A model generated the notes under the pieces. It was not told the origin of the DNA. It worked only from the letters and a program-made list of their open reading frames with translations, and did not search any database. The position numbers and the translations under genes are program-made. From Pedobacter antarcticus (GTDB taxonomy: Bacteria > Bacteroidota > Bacteroidia > Sphingobacteriales > Sphingobacteriaceae): DNA of 64,000 bases. The stretch lies in assembly GCF_900112985.1 (NCBI RefSeq), contig NZ_FONS01000001.1:1-64000 (forward strand), read 5' to 3'. Positions 52,901 to 62,059 of this stretch are shown here, piece after piece; the first letter of the stretch is position 1, and each line of letters opens with the position of its first letter.

Positions 52901-53107
52901 AATTGCTCTTTCTAATGGTATGATAACGGATTTAATCATGAGCTCACCATTTGCTCCGGGATATTCTGCGGTGATATTCACCTTTGGTGGTGAAATGGAA
53001 GGGAACTGTGTGACCGGCAGATGGGTCATAGCCAGAATCCCCAGAAAAACTATAATGAGTGATATCACTATAGAAAGGACCGGCCTTTGTATAAACTTGT
53101 TAAACAT
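49940..53107 (-). CDS. RND multidrug efflux permease (HAE1/AcrB type)
   Basis: A 1,055-residue inner-membrane RND transporter with twelve membrane segments and two large periplasmic loops. FIQRPVLSIVISLIIVFLG at the N-terminus, ITLFALVLAIGVVVDDAIVV (TM4 proton-relay aspartates, GxxxDD), GPVGIFYRQFS, and the TM10 Lys region MLIGLLGKNAVLIVEFA all match HAE1 pumps. It uses the proton gradient to export amphiphilic compounds. It is the middle gene of the adaptor-permease-outer membrane operon. No substrate can be inferred. Confidence 0.96.
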   Translation of the reverse strand: MFNKFIQRPVLSIVISLIIVFLGILAMTHLPVTQFPSISPPKVNITAEYPGANGELMIKSVIIPLERAINGVPGMKYMASDAGNDGEASIQVVFNLGTDPNQASVNIQNRVASVVNKLPPLVVREGVKITREESNMLMYINLYSKDSKMDQKFLFNFADINILPELRRVDGVGVADILGNREYAMRVWLKPDRMLAYKISADEVLEALNQQSLEASPGKTGESSGKRSQSFEYVLKYPGRFTTKDGYENIILRSNPNGEILRLKDVATVEFGSSMYDIYSNLNGNPSAAITVKQSYGSNASQVIKDIKARMDEIKKSSFPKGMDYEISYDVSKFLDASIEKVIHTLVEAFFLVGLVVFLFLGDWRSTLIPAIAVPVSLIGTFVFMQFFGITLNLITLFALVLAIGVVVDDAIVVIEAVHAKMEGEHLSPLKATKKAMHEISGAIIAITFLMAAVFIPVAFMSGPVGIFYRQFSITMATAIILSGIVALTLTPALCAMLLKNNHGKKKEKVGLDKFLDGFNNGFNRLSGKYQKVLGIIVNRRAVTFGLLIAFCTGIYFLNNSLPSGFIPNEDQGMFYAIIQTPPGSSLERTNQIAERLQKIAEGVEGVQSVSSLAGYEILTEGTGSNSGTCLINLKSWDERKHSVEEVMKDLEEKSSEITGASIEFFQPPAVPGYGAAGGFELRLLDKAGSGDFKKMETVSKDFVKELSKRPELSSVFTFYSASFPQYMLRVDNDIAQQKGVTIENAMNTLSTLVGSNYETNFIKFDRQYKVMVQALPQYRALPEDILKLYVKNNRDEMVPFSAFMKMEKVYGLSEITRHNMYNASEISGSSAPGYSSGAAINAITEVAQKTLPRGYGIDWAGISKDEVSRGNEAIYIFMICLGFVYLILAAQYESFILPLSVILSLPAGIFGAFFLLKLFGLENNIYAQVALVMLIGLLGKNAVLIVEFAIQKHRDGATVLQAAMEGAAVRFRPILMTSFAFIAGLIPLVFASGPGRIGNRTIGSAAAGGMLLGTIFGVLVIPGLYYIFGRIAEKHSFVKDEEENPLTEEIDHNV

Positions 53108-53165
53108 TTGATTTTCTTTTAAGATGGAACGGAACTGTATTTAAATAATACTTCAGTTTAACCGG

Positions 53166-54248
53166 TTATTCTGCTTTTAAGCGTAAATGAGAAATAACTT
53201 GCTGGGGCGCCAGGTATTGGTAATGAATTTTTTCATCATCCTTTACTTTCTGTACACCGTCTAAAAGGATTTTATCACCTATAGTAATACCATCTCCTAT
53301 TACATAAAGATCCGGCATCTCACTGTTCACGGTAATATTCCTTGACCGTACCTTATCATTCTTGTCTAAGACATAGACATATTTCTTGTCCTGAATCTCA
53401 TAAGTGGCCTTCTGGGGGATAACCAAAGCATTATGAAGAGGAACAACCATTTGAATTTTACCGGTTTGCCCATTTTTAAGGAGCCTGTCGGCATTTGGGA
53501 ACCTCGCCCTGAAAGCAATGTTTCCAGTTTCGCTATTAAATTCACTTTCTATAATCTCCACATTTCCCTTATGTGGCAAAAGCTGATTATTCGCCAGTAA
53601 CAGGCTCACTTTATTCTCGCCACGATCTTTGACGTTGGTCTGATAGTCCAGATATTCTGGCTCCGAAACGTTAAAGTAGGCAAACATCTGGCTGTTGTCT
53701 GAAAGGCTGGTCAGTAATTCGCCCTCATCTATAAGACTTCCCAATTTAAGTGGAATACGGTCAATCGTGCCATCAAATGGTGCTCTGATTTCTGTAAACG
53801 ACAAATGAACCTTAGCTAATGAAACTTCTGCCCGTGCCTGCTCCAGTTTTGCCTGAGCCATTGCCTGTTCATTTTTAGAAACTACATTTTTATCTGCAAG
53901 GGTCTTCGCATTTTGCAGCTCTATCTCAGCAGCTCTGGCTTCGGCCTGTGTCTTTTGCAGTTCTGCCTCATAAAGTTTAGGCATAATGCGAAACAAAACC
54001 TGCCCTGCTTTTACAAATTGGCCTTCATCTACATAAATATTCTGCAAATAACCCTTTTCTTGTGCCCTGATTTCGATGTTCCTTACCGATTTGATTTGTG
54101 AAACATACTCTTTAGTATAGGAAGTATCTATTTTGACCGGGCTGGTCACTGTAAACTTACTTTCTTCTTTTTTTTCTTCTTTTTTGGATGTACAGCTGGA
54201 AAGGTACAACAGGGCAGCAAAGCCCGTTAACACGACTATTCTCTTCAT
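53166..54248 (-). CDS. RND periplasmic adaptor (membrane-fusion protein)
   Basis: A 360-residue lipoprotein adaptor. The signal ends LLYLSSC, lipid-anchoring the mature protein to the inner membrane. Domains in order: lipoyl half (EIRAQEKGYLQNIYVDEGQF), alpha-helical hairpin (AELQKTQAEARAAEIELQNA), second lipoyl half and beta-barrel (SFTEIRAPFDGTIDRIPLK), membrane-proximal domain. It links the RND permease to the outer-membrane factor and is the first gene of the operon. A divergent regulator is not present. Confidence 0.95.
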   Translation of the reverse strand: MKRIVVLTGFAALLYLSSCTSKKEEKKEESKFTVTSPVKIDTSYTKEYVSQIKSVRNIEIRAQEKGYLQNIYVDEGQFVKAGQVLFRIMPKLYEAELQKTQAEARAAEIELQNAKTLADKNVVSKNEQAMAQAKLEQARAEVSLAKVHLSFTEIRAPFDGTIDRIPLKLGSLIDEGELLTSLSDNSQMFAYFNVSEPEYLDYQTNVKDRGENKVSLLLANNQLLPHKGNVEIIESEFNSETGNIAFRARFPNADRLLKNGQTGKIQMVVPLHNALVIPQKATYEIQDKKYVYVLDKNDKVRSRNITVNSEMPDLYVIGDGITIGDKILLDGVQKVKDDEKIHYQYLAPQQVISHLRLKAE

Positions 54249-54338
54249 GGTATAAAATGGAAATGAGCGATTGAATGGATTGGAATGCCTGTGAAAAATA
54301 AATTCCTCACAGCATCAATAACTAATTAGTATTGTTGC

Positions 54339-54737
54339 TCAGATCCTTAGTACCCTTTGTGTAATATAAAGTGGCGAAGATTGTATGTAAGATTGTTGAA
54401 GGGCTTTAAAAGGCTCTTCATATTCATTAGAGATGAACTGTTTATATAGTGTTACATACCATTTATTAAGTAGACTGTACTTACCGGATAAGAATTTATA
54501 ACTATCTGCTGCATCCTTAACATCGTCGCCATGAAGAGATTCATCTTCCAGATCGACTTCAGAATTTTCAATGATACTAGAATCCTGATCTGCACTTTTA
54601 AATTTTACATGATGACTTTTTGAATGCGTATGTCCAGGAAGCCCGTTTGAAGAATGAGGTTGTGTATTTGCATAAAGATCATACCCCCCGCCTAGCAGCA
54701 GAAAAAACAGAGATACAAAAAAGACTAATACTCTCAT
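54339..54737 (-). CDS. Small exported histidine-containing protein
   Basis: A 132-residue protein with an N-terminal signal (MRVLVFFVSLFFLLLGGG, mature from about ANTQPH). The early mature part is His-rich (TQPHSSNGLPGHTHSKSHHV), then acidic (EVDLEDESLHGDDV), then a C-terminal helical segment with aromatic residues (YSLLNKWYVTLYKQFI). No family recognised. It lies 90 bases upstream of the RND adaptor on the same strand, so it may be the first gene of that operon; a metal-related role of the pump would then be possible, but this is speculation. Confidence 0.55.
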   Translation of the reverse strand: MRVLVFFVSLFFLLLGGGYDLYANTQPHSSNGLPGHTHSKSHHVKFKSADQDSSIIENSEVDLEDESLHGDDVKDAADSYKFLSGKYSLLNKWYVTLYKQFISNEYEEPFKALQQSYIQSSPLYITQRVLRI

Positions 54738-54845
54738 CGGGTGGCCAAAAGTAATGAAAGATTGAAATAAAAAAAATAAATATCAATTTGATTAAATAAA
54801 AGATAGCTAAACTGATGCTGACAAACAGTTGTCACCAGGCCTTTT

Positions 54846-54853
54846 TACTTTTG
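54846..54853 (+). promoter_or_regulatory. TAnnTTTG -7 box before the DinB gene
   Basis: TACTTTTG matches the consensus and lies 29 bases before the ATG at 54883. TTG at 54829 is too close (14 bases) for a standard -33 element. Confidence 0.4.
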
Positions 54854-54882
54854 ATATGTAAACCATAAAAAGATACAATATT

Positions 54883-55359
54883 ATGAATACTATCGCGCAA
54901 GTAATCAGTCCGGAAGATTTATTAAAACATTGGCAGGGACACCGGAACCTGACCCGAAGGGTAATTGAAGCATTTCCTGAAAAAGAATTCTTTGAATTTT
55001 CAATTGGTGGAATGAGATCATTTTCAGCATTAACATCCGAGCTTCTGGCTATAGGTGGGCCCGCACTTAAGGCTATTGTAGAACGTAAGGAAAGGCCTTA
55101 TCAGGAAAGTTCCGAAAACGTGGAAAGCAAATCTGATTATCTCAAAAAATGGGATGAAGAAACAGATGAAATTAATAAATACTGGAGTAAGCTGACAATT
55201 GGAGATTTTAGTCAGACATTCAACCTGTTCGGTCAGTATAATTCTCCAATCGTTGAAAATATACTTTATTTTATAGATAATGAAATCCATCACCGCGGAC
55301 AAGGATACGTTTATCTGAGAGCCTTAGGTATCGAACCACCTCATTTCTGGGAAAGATAA
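54883..55359 (+). CDS. DinB-family protein
   Basis: A 158-residue four-helix-bundle protein of the DinB/YfiT superfamily. Metal ligands seen: HWQGHRNL near residue 17 and NEIHHRGQGYVYLR near residue 135. DinB proteins include bacillithiol and mycothiol transferases and many of unknown function; the Bacteroidota type is uncharacterised. It is tail-to-tail with a YafY/WYL regulator gene, a pairing often seen for DinB genes and suggesting joint control. Confidence 0.88.
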   Translation: MNTIAQVISPEDLLKHWQGHRNLTRRVIEAFPEKEFFEFSIGGMRSFSALTSELLAIGGPALKAIVERKERPYQESSENVESKSDYLKKWDEETDEINKYWSKLTIGDFSQTFNLFGQYNSPIVENILYFIDNEIHHRGQGYVYLRALGIEPPHFWER

Positions 55360-55412
55360 TTAGTACCGGGCTCCATAAGTATTTATTTGAAAGATCATTA
55401 GTCTTCTTCGGA

Positions 55413-56390
55413 TTAAGTACTTGTGGAGTCCTTCTTTATATCAGACTGCATTTTATCCAGTAGCGCTGAAACTCTTGTCTTTAAACGTTCGGGCTCTAAG
55501 ATAATGGCATAATCTCCAAACATCAGAAACCAACGCGCAAAACCATTTTCTAAATCCGGTGAAAGAAAAGTCATTTCTATATTTGACCCAATTATCTGCT
55601 CGGATACAAGGCCGTGATATTTTTTCTCGTATTCAAGATATTTCCCTATCTTTTTATCAACCAATATCCGCACTTTAGTAGTCGGACAGATTGATTTATC
55701 CTTTTTTAAATATGTTTCGAGTGGCTGATGTACGATGGTAAATGGTATTTCTGTTGTATAAATCTCCTGAATCCTATCTGCCCGAAACTGCCTGTAATCA
55801 TTACGCAGATGACAATACCCCAGCGTATACCAGTTATTGTTATCATGAAAAACTCCTACAGGTTCTATAGTTCTTTCAATAGTTTCTTCTGCATCGGCCG
55901 TTTTATACTGCAAGATAACCTGGCTCTTCTCAGCGATGCTTTTAAAAAGCAAAGCTAAAGTATTGGGCGATTTTTCGTTAAACAATTGGGATGCAGGTTG
56001 CATCAGGACATTGGATTCGATACTGGAAACCCAATCTTTATCTGAGTTGTGCAAAACGGCTTTCAACTTGAAAGTCGCTGATGCATAGTGACTGCCAAGC
56101 TCTTTATCGATAAATTTTTGCATCAGTTTCTCAGCAGCAATAAAACTACTGGCCTCTTCACGTGTAAACATAACGGGAGGTAAACGGTAGCCTTCCAGCA
56201 GAGAGTAACCAATTCCAGCCTCACTGTACAATGGAACGCCTGATGCTTCCAAAGTTCTAATATCCCGGTAAATTGTACGCAAACTAACCTCAAACCGTTC
56301 CGCTAACTCATGTGCTTTAACAATTCTTTTAGATTGTAATTGAATAAGGATCGCTATAATTCTATCGAAGCGCTTTGGCGTTTCATTCAT
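55413..56390 (-). CDS. YafY-type HTH and WYL-domain transcriptional regulator
   Basis: A 325-residue regulator. The N-terminal HTH_11 reads MNETPKRFDRIIAILIQLQS and AERFEVSLRTIYRDIRTLEA; the central WYL domain includes EPVGVFHDNNNWYTLGYCH and DYRQFRADRI; a C-terminal extension (WYL/WCX type) follows. WYL domains bind nucleic acids or small ligands and regulate stress or defence genes. It probably controls itself and the convergent DinB gene. Confidence 0.92.
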   Translation of the reverse strand: MNETPKRFDRIIAILIQLQSKRIVKAHELAERFEVSLRTIYRDIRTLEASGVPLYSEAGIGYSLLEGYRLPPVMFTREEASSFIAAEKLMQKFIDKELGSHYASATFKLKAVLHNSDKDWVSSIESNVLMQPASQLFNEKSPNTLALLFKSIAEKSQVILQYKTADAEETIERTIEPVGVFHDNNNWYTLGYCHLRNDYRQFRADRIQEIYTTEIPFTIVHQPLETYLKKDKSICPTTKVRILVDKKIGKYLEYEKKYHGLVSEQIIGSNIEMTFLSPDLENGFARWFLMFGDYAIILEPERLKTRVSALLDKMQSDIKKDSTST

Positions 56391-56600
56391 CTTTTAGATA
56401 TTTTGTCAAATATAAGTTAAAGATCGAACGAACGCTCCCACTGCCGGTTTAATTGCCTGCCAAGCCAGATACAGCAGACAAATGACCTGAATTTTTAACA
56501 TTGATTATATATTATTGTATTTTACGTTGACGATATAATTCTAAGTAAAAAACAGGAAAGATCCTTTTAATAATCTGAAAGCACCACTTATCAAGTATGC

Positions 56601-57179
56601 ATGATAAAATCAATATTTACTCTTTTATTAGTCACTGTATTTATATCCTGTGGATACCGGAAACATATGACCAAAGCTGATTATTCTCTTTATAACCCTG
56701 ATTTTGAACTAGTAAATACCTCTCCATTAAGAACTGATGGTGTATATGTCCTGGTAAAAATCTGGACCAATCAAAACGGAGGTACTGAAAGAGTTGCAAC
56801 TGAACGAAAAATCTATAAGTTTTACCCAGGCGGACAAGTAAACCTGATTTTAGATCCGGAACACAAACTCACCACTGGTGAAGCTTACGTCCAGGCATTT
56901 AACGAACGGATCGAAGAAAGCAAGAAAAAAGGAAGCGCGACTTTGTTTGAAGGTTACTATAAGATTGAAAACGATAAGATGGTTTTGCAACGCTGGGTAA
57001 CACCAAGGAAACAGTTTTCTTATGATTATTTCCTTCTTGAAAAAGGTGATATCATCATCGGGATTTCTTCCACCATAAATGGTAAAGGTCAGATTGCAGC
57101 TAAATATTTCACAGAATATTATAAAGCTTACTATAGTTTTATTCCTACTGAGGATAATTACTCAATACCCAACTGGTGA
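56601..57179 (+). CDS. Hypothetical lipoprotein
   Basis: A 192-residue protein with a lipoprotein signal (MIKSIFTLLLVTVFISCGYR; Cys17 acylated). The mature part has a beta-rich look (YVLVKIWTNQNGGTERVATE, KIYKFYPGGQVNLILDPEH) with no recognised family. It lies upstream of the bacteriocin-type operon, separated by a hairpin and promoter region, so I treat it as independent. Confidence 0.6.
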   Translation: MIKSIFTLLLVTVFISCGYRKHMTKADYSLYNPDFELVNTSPLRTDGVYVLVKIWTNQNGGTERVATERKIYKFYPGGQVNLILDPEHKLTTGEAYVQAFNERIEESKKKGSATLFEGYYKIENDKMVLQRWVTPRKQFSYDYFLLEKGDIIIGISSTINGKGQIAAKYFTEYYKAYYSFIPTEDNYSIPNW

Positions 57180-57200
57180 ATAAAACCGATTATAAAACTG

Positions 57201-57222
57201 TATAGTTTTTCAAAAAACTATA
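57201..57222. terminator. AT-rich palindromic hairpin after the lipoprotein gene
   Basis: TATAGTTTTT (57201-57210) pairs with AAAAACTATA (57213-57222) with a 2-base loop. No GC-rich core, so it is a weak terminator candidate separating the lipoprotein gene from the export operon. Confidence 0.4.
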
Positions 57223-57407
57223 TACTCCTTCAGCATTTTACAAAAAAATCTATCAAAACACTAGTTTAAAAACACCAATTAATTCTCCGCAATTTAAAAC
57301 GCAGGCTTTCACCAACTTACTGAAAAACAGACAAATATAGTCAATAAATATTTTTTATCTGTTGTAACATCAAATATTGTTTAATAGCTAAATTTAGTAA
57401 TTGGCAG

Positions 57408-57415
57408 TATTTTTG
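57408..57415 (+). promoter_or_regulatory. TAnnTTTG -7 box before the bacteriocin export operon
   Basis: TATTTTTG matches the -7 consensus exactly and lies 36 bases before the GTG start of the HlyD-type gene. No good -33 element at 19-21 bases; an ATTG at 57376 is too far. It is the only obvious promoter element for the operon. Confidence 0.45.
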
Positions 57416-57451
57416 TTTTAATTTTCAGTATCTAATTGATCTGTATATCCT

Positions 57452-58534
57452 GTGAAAACGCGCATAATCTACCTAGGAGTATTAGTATTTATTGTTTTAA
57501 TTCTGTTCCTGTTACCCATTGTCAGGGTTCCAATCTCCGTATCTTCCAGAGGTATTATCCGACCTGAACAAGAGAACACGAAAGTGGTTTCACTCGTGAG
57601 TGGAAAAGTTGTAAAAAGTAAAATAATAAATAACAACCAGTTAGTTAAAAAGAACGACACCCTCCTTGTCATTATTTCTGATGAACTTGTTAATCAGGAA
57701 AATCACCATAACCGGTTATTGAGTGATTACTCCAGCCAATACTCAGATTTAACCAAACTGGTTAGCAAGCAATATACGGGGTTAACTACCGGTCAATATC
57801 AAAAAGAGTTGTCAGCAATGCTAGAAAAGCTAGCAGAAATTGAGACACAACGTAAGCTCTCCGGCAAAGAGCTGCAAAGGAATAAACATCTTTTTCAGCA
57901 GGGTGTGATCCCGGAAGCTGAATATGAGAAAAGCCTGTTTAACTACGAGCAGCTGGTTGTTCAGAAGAGATCTATTGAACAGCAACAACTCGCACAATGG
58001 CAGGCGCAGAAATTTGATATTCAGAGGAACCTTAATTCTGTAAATACAGATCTGAGAGGTGTGAATATTGAAATTAATAATTATATAATTAAGTCACCCG
58101 TTAATGGCCGTTTGGTAAATTATTCTGGTGTAAAACAAGGGAACTATTTACTGCAGGGTCAGGAAATAGTAGAAATATCTCCTGAAGACAAAATAATTGC
58201 CGAATGTATGGTCTCCCCTTCCAATATCGGATTTATTAAAAAAGGACAAAAAGTCAAATTTCAGATAGACACCTATAATTACAACCAATGGGGAATGGTT
58301 GATGGTGATGTTTTTGATGTCGACAAAAATATCGTTTCAAATTCTCAGACAGGTGAGCATTTCTTCAAGGTCAGGTGTACTATAGACAAAGATTTTCTGG
58401 AACTAAAAAATGGATATAAAGGAAATATAACCAAGGGGCAGACTTTTACCGCTAGATTCTATCTGATCGACCGTACGCTCTGGCAGTTATTATTTGATAA
58501 AGTAGATGATTGGTTTAACCCCAAAATAATATAA
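57452..58534 (+). CDS. HlyD-type membrane-fusion protein of a peptide exporter
   Basis: A 360-residue adaptor that starts at GTG 57452. A single N-terminal membrane helix (IYLGVLVFIVLILFLLPIV) is followed by a lipoyl half (SSRGIIRPEQENTKVVSLVS), a long coiled coil about residues 80-200 (LAEIETQRKLSGKELQRNKH), the second lipoyl half (VNIEINNYIIKSPVNGRLVN) and a beta-barrel (KVKFQIDTYNYNQWG). It bridges the ABC exporter and the TolC-like protein. It is the first gene of the operon 57452-63005, four bases before the ABC gene. Confidence 0.93.
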   Translation: MKTRIIYLGVLVFIVLILFLLPIVRVPISVSSRGIIRPEQENTKVVSLVSGKVVKSKIINNNQLVKKNDTLLVIISDELVNQENHHNRLLSDYSSQYSDLTKLVSKQYTGLTTGQYQKELSAMLEKLAEIETQRKLSGKELQRNKHLFQQGVIPEAEYEKSLFNYEQLVVQKRSIEQQQLAQWQAQKFDIQRNLNSVNTDLRGVNIEINNYIIKSPVNGRLVNYSGVKQGNYLLQGQEIVEISPEDKIIAECMVSPSNIGFIKKGQKVKFQIDTYNYNQWGMVDGDVFDVDKNIVSNSQTGEHFFKVRCTIDKDFLELKNGYKGNITKGQTFTARFYLIDRTLWQLLFDKVDDWFNPKII

Positions 58535-58538
58535 GAAC

Positions 58539-60704
58539 ATGCAGAAAGGTTGTCTGATCAAACAACATGATATAAAAGATTGCGGAGCCGCCTGTTTGTC
58601 TTCTGTTGGTGCGAATTATGGTCTGAAATTGCCTATTGCTAAAATAAGACAGCTCTGTCATACTGATACCAGAGGAACAAACGTACTGGGCATGATCCAG
58701 GGTTTGAACAACATGGGGTTTAATGCTAAAGGTGTTAAAGGTGGTGTAGATGCTTTAGATAAAATACCTCTGCCTGCTATCGCTCACATAGTGGTACAAC
58801 AGCAATTACATCATTATGTGGTAATCTATAAAGTAGATAAAGGTATTGTAACAGTAATGGACCCTGCTTACGGCAAGCTGGTAAAGTATACAGTTGAGGA
58901 GTTTGCTAAAGTCTGGACTGGGGTATTGATCCTGCTGGAACCTAATGAATACTTTGAGCAGAGAAATGAGAAAACTAATAATTTCAGTAGATTCTGGAAT
59001 CTTATACAACCACATAAATCTATTGTTTTCCAGGCTATTTTCGGCGCCATTGTGTATACAATCCTGGGTTTGTCTACTTCCATTTATATTGAGAAAATTA
59101 CTGATTATGTACTGATTGATGGTAATATACGTCTGTTAAACCTGCTATCGGGAGGCATGGTGATCATCTTGCTATTCCAGATTTTTATAGGCTCTTTTAA
59201 AAGTATTTTGATTCTTCAAACTGGTCAGCGAATAGACAGATACCTCATCCTGGGATATTATAAACATCTTTTAACGTTGCCACAGAGATTTTTTGATACA
59301 ATGAAGGTTGGTGAAATAATCTCACGTGTCAATGATGCAGTAAAAATAAGGGCATTTATTAATGATGTATCTATTCAGATGCTTGTTAATATTTTTATCA
59401 TTATTTTCTCTTTCGTTCTCATGTTCACCTACTATTGGAAACTTGCACTGATCATTGCAATCGTTATTCCCTTCTACTTCCTAGTATACTGGATTTCCAA
59501 TAAACTGAATAAAAAGGTAGAACGTAGATTGATGGAAGAAGGTGCTGAACTCGAATCGCATTTGGTAGAGTCCCTGAATGCAATCAGAACGATCAAAACT
59601 TTCGGTGTAGAAGGATATTCCAATAATAAGACCGATACCAGATTCAGCCTTTTATTAAAAACGATCTATAAATCTGTAATGAATAGCCTGTTCTCGGCAA
59701 ATGCGGCAGATTTCCTGTCCCGTTTATCTACTATAATATTAATGTGGTTTGGAGCAAAATATGTAATTGACCGTGTGATCACCCCTGGGGAGCTTCTATC
59801 ATTCTATGCATTGATAGGCTATTTTACAGGTCCGGTTTCACAATTGATCGGCATGAACAAAACAATTCAAAATGCATTGATCGCTTCCGATCGTCTATTT
59901 GAAATTATGGATCTTGACCGAGAAGAAAATGAACAGGATAAAATCGATTTAAAGCCTGAAAATGTAGGTAATATTTATTTCAGAGATGTTTCGTTCAGCT
60001 ATGGATCCAGGGCCGATATATTCAAGAAGTTTAACTGTGTATTTGAAAAAGGTAAAACATCTGCAATTGTCGGGGAAAGTGGTTCTGGTAAAACGACTAT
60101 CGCTGCGTTGCTTCAAAATTTGTATGCAATTAAAGAAGGGAAATTATTAATAGGTGATTACGACGTCAATTATATCTCCAATTTCTCATTGAGGAATATG
60201 GTATCGGTAGTACCTCAGCAGATTGATTTATTTTCAGGCAATGTTATCGAAAACATTGCTGTTGGAGAAGACTTTCCCGATGTCCAGCGGATTTTAGATA
60301 TCTCCAAAAGTATTGGTATACTGTCTTTTATAGAAAAACTACCGAATGGTTTTCAGACCTATTTAGGAGAAAACGGCGCATTATTATCAGGTGGCCAGAA
60401 ACAGCGTATTGCTATCGCAAGAGCACTGTATAAAAATCCGGAGATTTTGATATTGGACGAGGCTACTTCTTCTCTCGACACAGAGTCAGAACAAATAATT
60501 CAAAAAACACTCAAAGCCTTTAAAGACCAGGGAAAGACTATGATTATTATAGCCCACAGACTGAGTACAATTGCACATGCAGATATTATATATGTATTAA
60601 AAGATGGTCAGATTCTGGAGCAAGGGTCTCATAAGGAGCTGTTAGAAAGCGGGGAATTTTATAAAGAGATGTGGCGCAAACAAAGTTTATCACTTTCAAA
60701 CTAA
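58539..60704 (+). CDS. Bacteriocin-type ABC exporter with C39 leader peptidase
   Basis: A 721-residue protein that both cleaves double-glycine leaders and exports the mature peptide. C39 domain, residues 1-130: Gln9 of the oxyanion hole, catalytic Cys15 in DIKDCGAACL, His92 in LHHYVVIYK and Asp108 in VMDPAYG. Six membrane helices span about 150-440. The ATPase domain has Walker A GESGSGKTT, signature LSGGQKQRIAIARAL, Walker B ILILDEATSSLD and H-loop IIAHRLSTI, all intact. Substrates are almost certainly the two double-glycine peptides encoded later in the operon. Together with the HlyD and TolC-like proteins it crosses both membranes. Confidence 0.96.
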   Translation: MQKGCLIKQHDIKDCGAACLSSVGANYGLKLPIAKIRQLCHTDTRGTNVLGMIQGLNNMGFNAKGVKGGVDALDKIPLPAIAHIVVQQQLHHYVVIYKVDKGIVTVMDPAYGKLVKYTVEEFAKVWTGVLILLEPNEYFEQRNEKTNNFSRFWNLIQPHKSIVFQAIFGAIVYTILGLSTSIYIEKITDYVLIDGNIRLLNLLSGGMVIILLFQIFIGSFKSILILQTGQRIDRYLILGYYKHLLTLPQRFFDTMKVGEIISRVNDAVKIRAFINDVSIQMLVNIFIIIFSFVLMFTYYWKLALIIAIVIPFYFLVYWISNKLNKKVERRLMEEGAELESHLVESLNAIRTIKTFGVEGYSNNKTDTRFSLLLKTIYKSVMNSLFSANAADFLSRLSTIILMWFGAKYVIDRVITPGELLSFYALIGYFTGPVSQLIGMNKTIQNALIASDRLFEIMDLDREENEQDKIDLKPENVGNIYFRDVSFSYGSRADIFKKFNCVFEKGKTSAIVGESGSGKTTIAALLQNLYAIKEGKLLIGDYDVNYISNFSLRNMVSVVPQQIDLFSGNVIENIAVGEDFPDVQRILDISKSIGILSFIEKLPNGFQTYLGENGALLSGGQKQRIAIARALYKNPEILILDEATSSLDTESEQIIQKTLKAFKDQGKTMIIIAHRLSTIAHADIIYVLKDGQILEQGSHKELLESGEFYKEMWRKQSLSLSN

Positions 60705-60710
60705 GATCGC

Positions 60711-62033
60711 ATGTTAAGAGTTTATCTGATTATAACCATTTTATTGGGGATCCAAAATATCATGTTTGCCCAAAAAACATGGAGTTTACTCGACTGTATT
60801 AGGTACGCTGAAGAAAATAATCTGAATATTAAAAATAAGAGGATCGAAAATGATATTAAACAAATAGGTGTCAAACAGGCTAAAAACTCAAGATTACCAG
60901 ATATAAATGGCTATGTAAATGCATACTCGAATTTCGGGCAATCACAAGATGTTTTTGGTAATACACAAAGAAATGATAACCTGAATAACAGCATGGGTGT
61001 TGCTTCCGAAATCACGATTTTCAACAAGGGAAAGCTTAAAAAACAGATAGAGCGGTCTAAAATAGATGTTAGATTATCTGAATTTGATGTAAAAATAGAA
61101 AACAGAAATTTAATTATTGAAGTTATACAGGAGTACCTTAACGTATTACTAAACAAGGAGATTGTGAAAATGACCGAAGCTGCCGTAAGTTATTCATCCA
61201 GACAATTTGAAAAAGCCGTAATTACAACAAAGGCTGGAAGTACTGCGCTTACTGTCCAGTATGAGGCACAAGCAAATCTTGCACGTGAAAAACAAAAACT
61301 TGAATCTTCTCGAATAGATGTAAAAAGATCACTAATGCAGTTAGCGCAGTTACTTCAACTAAATGATTATACTTCATTTGAAATACAGAATAGCGAAGTC
61401 AGCGAGACTGAAATTAATGCAATGATTTATAACCGCGAGCATTTACTGGAGAAATCGTATCGCGTGCAGCCGTCTCTGTTAAAATATACTGATCTGATCA
61501 AGGGAGTAGAATACGATACTGAACTTCTCAGAACACAGTACTACCCTACTGTATCCGGAAGGGCAACATTGGGTACAACCAATTTCAGCGCTATCGGTGC
61601 AGGGCAGCATTTCAACTTTTTCAGGCAGACAAAGGACAACTTCGCTCAGCAAATAGCACTTACTATAAATATACCTATTTATAACAGACGAAAAACTGAG
61701 CTTCAGATTAAACAAAATGACTTCCTGAAAAACCAAATGCTGAACCAACAGAAGCTAGAGAAAGAGAATATCCGAATAGAAGTCGAAAGTGCCGACTTTG
61801 ACTGGCTATCCAATTATCAGAAATATTTAGCGGCAAAGGAAGTCGTTAGCAGTAGTAAAATTGCCTTGGAGTACACCGAGAAGAGTTACGAAGCGGGACG
61901 CAGCACGATATATGATTTAAATAATTCCAGGAACAACTACCTGCAGTCCCAGAGTGATCTGATCAGTTCGAAGTACAGCTGCTATTTCAATAAAAAGCTT
62001 TTAAATTATTATATAAGTGAGACAGTTAATTGA
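60711..62033 (+). CDS. TolC-family outer-membrane channel of the peptide exporter
   Basis: A 440-residue outer-membrane efflux protein with signal peptide (VYLIITILLGIQNIMFAQ). It carries two repeated halves typical of TolC: WSLLDCIRYAEENNLNIKNK and VASEITIFNKGKLKKQIERS in the first, YYPTVSGRATLGTTNFSAIG and KSYEAGRSTIYDLNNSRNNY in the second. It follows the ABC gene by six bases. Unlike the RND outer-membrane factor at 48514 it has no lipobox. It should complete a type I-like secretion duct for the double-glycine peptides. Confidence 0.93.
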   Translation: MLRVYLIITILLGIQNIMFAQKTWSLLDCIRYAEENNLNIKNKRIENDIKQIGVKQAKNSRLPDINGYVNAYSNFGQSQDVFGNTQRNDNLNNSMGVASEITIFNKGKLKKQIERSKIDVRLSEFDVKIENRNLIIEVIQEYLNVLLNKEIVKMTEAAVSYSSRQFEKAVITTKAGSTALTVQYEAQANLAREKQKLESSRIDVKRSLMQLAQLLQLNDYTSFEIQNSEVSETEINAMIYNREHLLEKSYRVQPSLLKYTDLIKGVEYDTELLRTQYYPTVSGRATLGTTNFSAIGAGQHFNFFRQTKDNFAQQIALTINIPIYNRRKTELQIKQNDFLKNQMLNQQKLEKENIRIEVESADFDWLSNYQKYLAAKEVVSSSKIALEYTEKSYEAGRSTIYDLNNSRNNYLQSQSDLISSKYSCYFNKKLLNYYISETVN

Positions 62034-62059
62034 AAAATCTAATCTTTAAAAACAACATT

